A DNA stretch of 64,000 nucleotides from Chrysoperla carnea (taxonomy: Eukaryota; Arthropoda; Insecta; Neuroptera; Chrysopidae). A program made the translations under genes and the position numbers. Below are positions 55,046 through 64,000 of this stretch, in pieces (position 1 is the stretch's first letter; every line of letters starts with the position of its first letter). The DNA lies in assembly GCF_905475395.1 (NCBI RefSeq), contig NC_058337.1, positions 129,973,960-130,037,959 on the forward strand, read 5' to 3'. The notes beneath the pieces were generated by a model. It was not told the DNA's origin and made no database searches. It saw only the letters and a list, made by a program, of their open reading frames with translations.

Positions 55046-57573
55046 ACAAATAATTTCAACCACAAGTCTAAATTTGCCTTGGCGCTCATACTATCTTAAT
55101 AGTACCAAAACTCATTTCGATGAGTTTGGTATGTTAGAATTATATGCCAAAATCTCTAGTTTAAGGAAAATAATACCTGGAGCAGAATGGTTCTGCATCG
55201 GTTTTACTATGTATACTAAATCAACAATCTGGAATTGGGAAAGGGATGAAATAAGTACCGGATTTTAAGGATTGAAGTATCAACTCTTCAGTTTGCAGGC
55301 AATTTTGACTTTAGGTCTGCAAATGGCCTGGAGACCACTTCACCTAAAGAACGTAAAACGTAAATAAAAGTAAATTTGAAATCGAAGTAAATAAAATAAG
55401 CTTCTCAACAAAAGCGCAATCTTGACATATTCAATGAAATTTTACACGAAATAAAATAATTATAAATATGATATAAATATGTCTATCAGGATATTATAGC
55501 GTGTTTTCAGTATTCAATATATAGTCAAAAGACAATGAATAAAAATTTTTTTCTAGTATTAGAGGAAAAAAAATTAGTAACCAACTGCCCTTGAAAATCA
55601 TCACCTACACTAATTTTGAACTATTTGTACGACCACGCAAACATATAGTTATTTTTTTTATATTAATTAGATTATAATACTTATGTCCTTAAAAAACCTT
55701 TTTATTTTCCATCCGTAGGTCTATGATGGATTGCCATTGTGCGTGTGTTTTAATTCCGTAATTAAGGACATTACGGTAATAAATATTGTTTAAATCGATG
55801 TCTAATTTATCGTCAATAATTCGATGTTATAGTCGATAATATACAATGTGTAAATGAATTATGGGTAGGGAGGGGGCATAAGTAGGTATACATTGTAGTA
55901 TTAGTACACAGGACAGAACGTGCTAGTTTTTGAAAATATCTTAAATAAAAATTACTTTTTAGGGATAAGCTTTTATTGTACTTAAATGTATAAATTCATA
56001 ATGAGCCAACTCAAACATGACTATTTGTAAAAGCTGGACACACTCCATTAAAAATATCGAGGAAAGTTAACGACATACGCTTTTAAAAAGGCTTGTATGA
56101 GTGACTCATAAGAAAAATTATGTAATACTTTTTAGTACAGGAAAAGCTTGCCCATAAGCAGTATTTGTTCTTAATATTTTTTTTATTTAAAAATGAAAAA
56201 AATTTGTATATCAAATATGGTGGAAGCGATGGGAAAATCATGTCATGCTTGTGCAAATCGAAATTCTTCATTCATCATTCATTACCTGCAATTCATCTCA
56301 ATCGGAAATCAGGAAGTGGGTCAAATTTAACTTGCAAAATTTAATTAAAAGCTCTTCGTTGTTGTTGAAATTAAATTAAAGCTTTTAAAAACGTATGAAT
56401 TGATTTTAGCAATTGTGGCATTGTTAGGATCGAGTTAGCAATTCGAGGAATATAGAAAAGTCAACGTTACAAAATAATTATTATGGCGTCCGTCAGTCAA
56501 CCAAATTCAAAAAAAAAAATGAGCAAATGTTAAAATGTACATTTTCAATGTTCTACCATGAAGAATTTAAAATTCGTTTTATTGTCTAGATCAAGTTATA
56601 AAAACGTATTTCCACTATAATTTCCTCAAAGAGATATGCTATTCGTCGCTAATTGGGCGACACTTTCACTGTCTGCAATTCATTGAAATGTTTTAAAATT
56701 ATTTCTAAAAAATATTTCGGTAAAATATGTGTTCATTTATGACCAGCGGGAAGACCTCCTTAATGCGATACATTCCATGATAATAATAAGCATTTATCAC
56801 CATATAATTAAAAACTATTTTGAATCGATTTGAATATATTGACTATTTTGAATCGATTTGAATATCTAATTTGCTGTAAATTTTAATATCATTGGTATGA
56901 AGTAATTTTTAAGTTAATCAGTAATAATCAATTACTCATACCAAAGAAACCCGTAGAAAAATCGTCAGGTATTTAAGGTGAATTAATTAATAGAGAAAAA
57001 TTATTCAATTTAATTCATATCAATTATATTCTCAATCTTGAATAATAGAATTTTGAGCAGTTTTCTTTTAAATTAATTGCCTAATTTACGATAGATGGAA
57101 GATATTATTCTCTTAATGTCTTTTATTTTGAGATTTTTAGACATAAGCCAGAGGGTGTTAAACATTCAACTAAATTATCTATACATCACATGTGTGATAT
57201 TACTTATAGTAAAAGTACTAAATTTTTTAAATTAAAATTCAATATATTTATTTCCAAATTGAGTAATCATTTAATAACATATTTAATACCTGTTTTATCG
57301 ATCAATATATTGATTCGGGTAAATAATGTTAAGAAATTTTTCAATTAAATTAAATAAATGAAAAAAAAAACAAAAAAAAACAAGATAATTACTTCTAAGG
57401 TTTATAAATATGATTCTTATTCATGTCTCTGTAAGTATTTTATTATGATAATATCTTCTTTTATTACTCGTAAAAATTATGAAATATTATTGTACAGGGC
57501 TGTCCAAAATGGTCTCCACTCAAATTGTGAGAAGTATATTACAAGAACAAATAGCTCACTTTCTTGTACCTCA
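55046..57573. other. AT-rich intergenic DNA, nothing recognised
   Basis: No supported gene or RNA gene. A 28 bp direct duplication ('actattttgaatcgatttga') occurs near 56814 and 56844. Confidence 0.4.
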
Positions 57574-58945
57574 TTAAGGAAGTTCCCTCGCAGTGGCGGA
57601 TTTACCAGCAGGCTGAGTAGGCTGGAGCCTAGGGCGGCAAATTTTAAGGGGCGGCAAATTTAGTTCATAAATTTTTTATTTCGATTGACAAAATTTAGAA
57701 AAAATTATAATACACACACAAAATACGAATTTCAAAAATTATAGAGGAATTAAAATATTCAACAAAAACCGAAATATAGTCCTATATACAGTGCTAAATA
57801 ATAAATATCTCAAAATCTCTGCATAAACAATTGCTAAACGCTTTTGATTATAATGTAATGATCATGAATTTTTAGAATATCGCAATAGCGATTCCATATT
57901 ATGGTCGAAATTTAGTTATTTTTACATATTTTCTTCACTGATAATTACTATAATTTTTTCTCCGTGTACCTAATAATTATGAGATCTCCTTACACAATTC
58001 AATCTTGATACAGTATCGATGGTCTAATCATGATTGCTGCAGCAAGTTTGCAAATTGTCAAATTCTATTCCAGAAAGTTATTTCTTTATGCGTAAAAAAT
58101 ACTGACTAATTTTTATTAAATAAAAAACTAGTTCGATATCTTATAGAGATTCAGAATAAGTATAGTCTTTTTGTTTAAATCAATCGAATAACTGATATTT
58201 GAACGATTGAAACATGACAATAAAAAAATTCCCTCTACTAAATATGAAGTTAGACAATTTGCGGATTAGAAAATGGATTCATTTTATCAGTTAATTATTT
58301 TATTTGTAGTAAGAAAAAGTTTGGAAAATCCAAATGATCATGCCTTAAGCGCTTATGTCGTACACGAATTATTTAAATTGAATGTTTACATTTGTTAACT
58401 TTTTCACAAAGCCAACTTTTTTAGAAAATACAAATAATTTTCATGAGCTCAGCGATTATTTTTCTTTTTGATAAGTTGCTTTTTAAATAATATACATGTA
58501 CATCGTATTTGTTAGACACGGTTTAATGTGAGAAAACATCGGATTTAGATTTTTAGGCAAGAGTCGAGTATACCTACGCGCTTCGCGCCTAAGGCATGCA
58601 ATTGCGTAGTAAGATATCAAAATTTAGAGGCGGCAAAAATTGAATAGCCTACGGGCGGCAAATCTCTAAATCCGCCACTGTTCCCTCGGCAATAATAGAA
58701 AAAATAAATTAGTAGATAAGGATCCGAATTTTTAGTATGTTATAGTTAACGAAATATATTATTGTATAAAACAAAAATTTGGGTATCTTACCGATCAATT
58801 AAGAGAGTTTTTATTAATTGATCGGTAAGATACCCAAATTTTTGTTTTATACAATAATATATTTCGTTAACTATAACATACTAAAAATTCGGATCATTAT
58901 CTACTAATTTATTTTTTTCTATTACTGGCGAGGGAACTTCCTTAA
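57574..58945. mobile_element. Palindromic DNA element, split by a nested hAT-type insertion
   Basis: The ends read TTAAGGAAGTTCCCTCG and its exact complement (57574-57590 and 58929-58945). Between the nested element and the centre, 'aattagtagataaggatccg', 'atgttatagttaacgaaata' and 'aatttgggtatcttaccgat' are mirrored by the right arm with few mismatches; the centre is near 58810. Without the insertion the element would be roughly 275 bp and almost entirely palindromic. TTAA at both ends would fit a piggyBac-like target duplication, but this is tentative. Confidence 0.75.
57591..58680. mobile_element. hAT-type non-autonomous element with 8 bp target duplication
   Basis: 1090 bp from CAGTGGCGGATTTA to TAAATCCGCCACTG (14 bp perfect terminal inverted repeats), flanked by the 8 bp direct repeat ttccctcg (57583-57590 and 58681-58688). 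An 8 bp duplication and CAGTGGCGG-like ends are typical of hAT elements. Subterminal 'ggcggcaaa' motifs occur at both ends. The interior is AT-rich with no transposase frame. Confidence 0.85.
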
Positions 58946-59326
58946 GAATGTTGAAAAATGAATGAAAATATTTGAGACTTACGTTAAGAGTTTTGAAGGT
59001 GAATTCTGTTAGAACTTGGGAAAATTAGACGAAAATGAAGAGTAATATTTTTCGATATATACCATAATTTTTGAAATATTGATGCTTAAACATTGAGAGA
59101 AAATCGCTTTTAGAAGAATTAACACACAAATACCATACATTTCATCATATTTAAATTAATTTTATGGAAAAACGAGTGCTGCTTCTTATAATTTTCTTTA
59201 TAGGAAAACTTTTGTCATGCTTTTAATTAATGAGTATTAGTTTTCCAAATTAATCTTAAGAAAATTAGCCTTGTTACATAATAAAGCATACCTTTAAAAA
59301 CACTTCAATAGAGGATTTATATGTTA
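58946..59326. other. AT-rich intergenic DNA, nothing recognised
   Basis: No feature supported. Confidence 0.45.
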
Positions 59327-59894
59327 ACAAGTGAAAACAAACAATTGACTGAGTTAATTGTTGAAATACCGTGCATAGTCAGTGTTGATTTCTTTATCAC
59401 ATTACATATACAAACATGTGACACATACATAACTGATAATCAAGTTTAGTACATATTATAAAATTTCCGCCTAATTGGCGCCCTCACGGGTAAACAGTGA
59501 TGTTTACGAAAAAATGTTTCAAACAAAAGTTGTTTAATTTTTGATAAGGAACATTTTTTACATTTAAACTTTTGTTCTATCTCTAACGGTTTACAAGATG
59601 GGTTCTACGGACTCAAGACCCAATTGACCTATGATGCTCATTTACGAACTTGACCTCACTTTTTACGTCCTGAGTACGCTGTAAAAATTTCAGCTCGATA
59701 TCTTTTTTCATTTTTGAGTTATCGTGTCCACAGACGGACGGACGGACGGACGGACAGACGGAAATGGACTAATTAGGTGATTTTCTGAACACCTTTGACA
59801 AAATTTTGTTCCTAGCATCATTATTTTTAAGCGTTACAAACTTGGGACTAAACTTAATATACTATGTATATTTCATATATACATGGTATAAAAA
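59327..59894 (+). repeat. Rep-A dispersed repeat, full-length copy
   Basis: Matches 8124-8677 and 46642-47208 end to end; it has the longest (GGAC)n run of the family ('gacggacggacggacggaca'). Confidence 0.85.
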
Positions 59895-61108
59895 CACAAA
59901 TTTACTTGCAGTTCAAATCTATAAATTTACTTGTTTAATTAATAAACATACAAAATTTACCCTGTTTATAAAGGGCATTAATGAGAATCCATATACACTA
60001 CGTGTTTTTCGTGAACGTTCTTAAGTTACTTCTGAAGCTCAATCGATGAATTTAGATGAATTCCATTCAATTAAAGGGCCGTCTGTCTCTAGAAGGTTTT
60101 AAGGTTCCAATTCGGAGAAATATAAATAATATCTGTTAATTTATTTTGCAAATATTTCATTAACAATGTTTTAAAAACATTTTTTCCCACCATTTGTTTG
60201 ACAAAATCAATTTCATTTAAAACATCTGTTCACTGATTTATTATTATTTAAAGTTTTTGTTAACATACAACCTTGATTTTAATTTTTCTTATAAATCTCA
60301 AAGTATCTATGTCATGGCCATTAAAAAATTTTCCTACGTAATAAAAATATCTATAAAAAAAAGATAAATATTTTTCCCATCAATTTAACACCTCCACAAA
60401 CTTTTCAATCTTTTAAATGTGTTACTATAATACTATAAATAATAAAATTTCGGAAGGAAGTTTCATGGTATTGGTTTTATATATACCGGAAATAGACATT
60501 ATATATTGACAAAATAAAAATTATAGTTACAAAATATTTAGCTTGTATTTTTAGTTTTAAATCAAGCGCAGAATAAATTGCGTAAACATTTACCGAAAAA
60601 AGTTTGAATTAACTTGTTTTTTTTGTCAATAAATTTATTCAAAAATTAATTATTCATTAATTTAAAATTTATTGTAAATTTGTCTGAGCAACTTTTTTTG
60701 ATTTTTATAGTAATTTTCGTAATTTATATGAAGTCATAATTATTTTTTTAAGGGAAATAAAATTTTTAATAAAATCTTGCATATTATAATAAAAAAAATT
60801 GATAATTTAGTATAATTATTAATAAATATGCATAAAAAAAAAACAGGATTATCGACTTTTAGGAAAGCCTTATTTTATTATCATTGATATCTTTGAAATA
60901 TTTACCACGATTCAAAGCAATCCAAAGACCTTGTTTGTAATATTAGTTTAAAAAAGACATGCTTCTGATGAAGTAGTCAACCCAATATGTGAATACATTA
61001 CGTTTGGTTTGATCAAGATATTTATTATGACATAACATAAAAATTGCATTGTACTTAATTTAAATTATCTCGGTTTTCGTTAACTTCTGATAATGTTTCA
61101 CAACTCAA
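59895..61108. other. AT-rich intergenic DNA, nothing recognised
   Basis: Very AT-rich, with homopolymer runs; no feature supported. Confidence 0.45.
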
Positions 61109-61610
61109 TTTTTATACCATGTATATATGAAATATACATAGTATATTAAGTTTAGTCCCAAGTTTGTAACGCTTAAAAATAATGATGCTAGGAAAATAAT
61201 TTTGTCATAGGTGTTCATAAAATCACCTAAAATCAATCACCGTCCGTCCGTTTGTGGACACGATAACTCAAAAACGAAAAAAGATATCGAGCTGAAATTT
61301 TTACAGCGTACTCAGGACGTAAAAAGTGAGGTCAAGTTCGTAAATGAGCATCATAGGTCAATTGGGTCTTGGGTCCGTAGGACCCATCTTGTAAACCGTT
61401 AGAGATAGAACAAAAGTTTAAATTGTAAAAAATTTTCCTTATCAAAAATTTAACAACTTTTGTTTGAAACATTTTTTCGTAAACATCACTGTTTACCCGT
61501 GAGGGCGCCAATTAGGCGGAAATTTTATAATATGTGCTATACTTGATTATCAGTTATGTATGTGTCACATGTTTGTATGTGTAATGTGTATGTGTAGTGT
61601 TTTCACTTGT
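61109..61610 (-). repeat. Rep-A dispersed repeat, copy in reverse orientation
   Basis: Runs from 'tttttataccatgtatatat' to 'gtgttttcacttgt' and is close to the other full copies. It lacks the segment around 'catgcatagtcagtgttgat' and 'caattgactgagttaattgt' near its 5' end. Confidence 0.85.
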
Positions 61611-62352
61611 TTAAAATGATAAACAGAAAATTTTGAGAAAAAAATACAAATTGACAGTTATAAAAAGATTTTTCCTAGATTCCCTAGATATCAGTTTTGG
61701 CGTCTGTTGCAGTTTTTTTAGCTTTAACTCTCAACCAGCAAACAAATATCATGCGCTAAGGAACATTCCAATAGTTTCCAAAAATAGTATCAGATGGTGT
61801 TGGCGCAGGGTAGTGACGAAACTTGTTTAAAGATTACTTTCGGTGTGTACAATTTTGCTTTGATTTACCATTTTAGTTTTGTGTTAAGATCAGATTAGTC
61901 AAAAGATCAATTATTAAAATTGATAAGAAAACAACATCCTGTATAGAGGAAAGATATTTCTAAAGGTTAAATATTGAATATTTCTATGAAATTAACAGCA
62001 TTTAGATGTTAATTATTCTTCATAGATAATATTTTTCTAATAAACAAATGATGTATTATAAATATGTAAAATTAATTTTTTTAAATAAATACCTGTTCAA
62101 TTACATCATCGTTTCAAAAAAAAACTATATTTTAAATTTATTTAAAAGAAATTCTAAGTATGCATAGATTAGGAATAACTAATCGTTTATATCATGTGAG
62201 TTTCTATCTAATTTATAAAGTATCTCGTCATTTTTTTTAGTAAAATATGATGAAGTCGTAATTGTAGGTAAAGATAAAATAATAAAAAAATTTCAAGATT
62301 CACTACTTAACAAGGTCAAATTATTTTATTTACTTAATTTTTTTACTCAACA
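61611..62352. other. AT-rich intergenic DNA, nothing recognised
   Basis: No feature supported. Confidence 0.45.
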
Positions 62353-62425
62353 AGTGAAAATATACAATTAACTGAGTTAATTATTGAAATACCCATGACA
62401 CTGTATAGACAGTGTTGAATATCAG
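62353..62425 (+). repeat. Rep-A 5' fragment
   Basis: 'acaagtgaaaatatacaatt' then 'aactgagttaattattgaaa' and 'agacagtgttgaatatc' correspond to the first ~75 bases of Rep-A, diverged. Confidence 0.6.
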
Positions 62426-62798
62426 ACCTTGAAAATTTGTATTTATTAATTAGTTAAGTTTAAAAAACATGCATGGAGAATACTTACTCTAAACGGCATA
62501 ATAATATAAGCCTAGTTAAATGAGACAAAAATAAGCTGTTTTTAGTTTTCGTAATAATTCAAGGTCTATGGTTTAAGATTTTTCTCTCGAAGAATATAAA
62601 ATACATTGCCCTTCTCAAAAAACGACAAAAAACGACATATTTTGAAAGTTTTTGATAATTTTCACTTGGAACGAATGAGAAAAATTGAAAAGAAGAAAGT
62701 TATTAGATATATAGAAAAGAAAAAAGAATCAAAGGTCTCCATCCATATAAGGGATCTACGAGCAGGGTAGATTCAGGATTGAAATTATTTTTATCATA

Positions 62799-63110
62799 CT
62801 TTCAACTTTGATGATTAATTAATTAATTAATTATTAATTGTAACTTCATGAATGTAGACGAAAAATAAGAATAAAATTTTTCAATATCTGCCTTAGTTTT
62901 CGAAATATCTAAAGCTGAATAATTAAAGAAAATTTTCAATTTTAACTATTTTGAAAATTACGCCGGACATCGAAAAATTTTAGTATTACTTTTCGTCTTA
63001 TACTGTCAAGTTATCACATAATTCACAATCAAAATTGAAAAAAATATACTTTTTTTATTTGTTTATCTAAAATTACTTGATCATACACGCTCATACCTCC
63101 CTAAATGTCA
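62799..63110 (-). mobile_element. Palindromic MITE-like element (Rep-C), copy 3
   Basis: Left arm 'tttcaactttgatgattaat' to 'gacgaaaaataagaataaaa' and right arm 'tattacttttcgtcttatac' to 'aatcaaaattgaaa' form an imperfect palindrome of about 240 bp. Beyond it, 'aaattacttgatcatacacg' is shared in reverse with the left flank of the copy at 3411. Confidence 0.65.
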
Positions 63111-63854
63111 TTTAATTAAAAATATCCTTTCAAATGAAAACGTAGAACTAACTTAATTGCATACATTTCCTAAAAATAGAGACACACCCACGTACTTCCT
63201 AAAATCATTAATTTTTCTCCCAAATTCAGTCATAAAATTGTAGTATAACAATATAAAAATCCATTTAAAGAGAAATTACATGTTAAATATGTAATTTAAT
63301 TTATATAAGGTTCGGTCTTTATTTTAATTATATTTTTTTTTCTTGGTACTAATTATTGTATTCAATTTAAAATATAATGTTAAGTGAGTCATAATTTTTT
63401 GATTCATTGTTTTATAAAATTATAATGTTTCTGAAGTTATCTTTTATACAGTCAATAAAATTGTTGTTGTGTACCGACAATTTACACGAACATACAAATA
63501 AGAAGTACTACGTTGGAATTTTAATTAATGAATTAGTCAAAAGTATAATATTTGTAATATCGTGTCTATGCGTTTAGTCTTAGATAAGAATTTAAAATTG
63601 GCATCAATTTCTTTAAATTTCCATGACAAACTGCCATAAATCTTCATGATAACGTGTCCTCACGACGATTTGGGAAAACTCTACAAAAAGTAGAGATTTC
63701 CTGGCTCGTCGCTTAAGTGGCTCCAGAAAATTAACGGAAGAAAATTTTCTTGCTACATGTAAATTTCTTTTCGCTCCAAAGATTTCGCTTTATTATTCCT
63801 TTTCAATTTTTTGGTAAAAAAAATATCTTGCGTCAAAATAAAGGATCATAGTAA
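63111..63854. other. AT-rich intergenic DNA, nothing recognised
   Basis: A less AT-rich patch at 63640-63740 has no frame or repeat that I recognise. Confidence 0.4.
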
Positions 63855-64000
63855 GAAATGTATGTCGTTATTTACAATACACAATTGTAAATAACGCCAT
63901 AGTGTTGTAAATAATGCCATAGCGCCGTATTTATTTATAATACACATGACGTTATTTACAATACTGGGTTGTAAATAATGTCATAGTGTATTGTAAATAA
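63855..64000. repeat. Cluster of alternating direct and inverted ~20 bp repeats, cut by window edge
   Basis: The motif 'ttgtaaataatgccatag' (with c/t variants) occurs at least four times, and its complement 'gttatttacaatac' at least twice. Several adjacent copies can pair into hairpins, for example around 'gttatttacaatacacaatt' then 'gtaaataacgcc'. The array is incomplete. Confidence 0.7.

Noticed and set aside
54930..55268. 112-residue plus-strand gene
   Set aside because: Its first third is Rep-C repeat sequence, and the rest has no recognisable domain or splice context.
1..64000. CRISPR arrays, operons or prokaryotic signals
   Set aside because: Introns, polyadenylation signals and insect transposons show eukaryotic nuclear DNA; no regularly spaced identical repeats with unique spacers were found.

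Overview
This window is AT-rich nuclear DNA from an insect. The grounds are spliceosomal introns, an ecdysteroid-kinase-like gene of the expanded arthropod type, a probable modular serine protease of the Toll/prophenoloxidase cascade, a copia element primed by the internal initiator-tRNA sequence, and many short insect-style DNA transposons. I cannot fix the order. Gene density is low: four host genes are well supported and most of the rest is repeats or featureless AT-rich DNA.

Layout. 1-2991 (minus) is the 5' part of a secreted protein with five LDLa repeats followed by the start of a Sushi domain, matching modular serine protease (ModSP/HP14); its protease domain lies off the left edge. 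5560-7215 is a tandem array of a ~315 bp unit. 9296-14419 (plus) is an ecdysteroid-kinase-like gene of six exons whose last exon is duplicated, giving two candidate alternative C-termini; one intron holds a 1316 bp foldback element with 519 bp inverted arms, others hold a transposase remnant and a dispersed repeat. 14718-19498 (minus) is a full-length copia element with apparently identical 257 bp LTRs and a 5 bp target duplication. It sits in the 3' end of an older LINE remnant and carries a frameshift in pol. 21248-23791 (minus) is an uninterrupted 847-residue LRR membrane protein. 42908-44351 (plus) is the small GTPase ARL6/BBS3 in two exons, with His at the position of the usual catalytic Gln. 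No protein gene could be supported from 44.5 kb to the right edge, although a possible promoter and first exon lies near 49.9-50.4 kb.

Repeats explain much of the remainder. One ~560 bp family (called Rep-A here) has at least seven full or partial copies. An internally deleted Tc1/mariner-like transposase family (Rep-D) leaves an N-terminal helix-turn-helix and a C-terminal tail in several copies. There are two tRNA-headed SINEs, a palindromic MITE family (Rep-C), a hAT-type element with an 8 bp target duplication nested in another palindromic element (57.6-58.9 kb), a tiny 5'-truncated LINE copy with a 12 bp target duplication, and several hairpin elements.

The host genes do not form an obvious functional cluster: an immune-cascade protease, a small-molecule kinase, an LRR surface protein and a ciliary GTPase are separated by kilobases of repeats. 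All exon models are read by eye from splice signals and reading phase, without transcript data.
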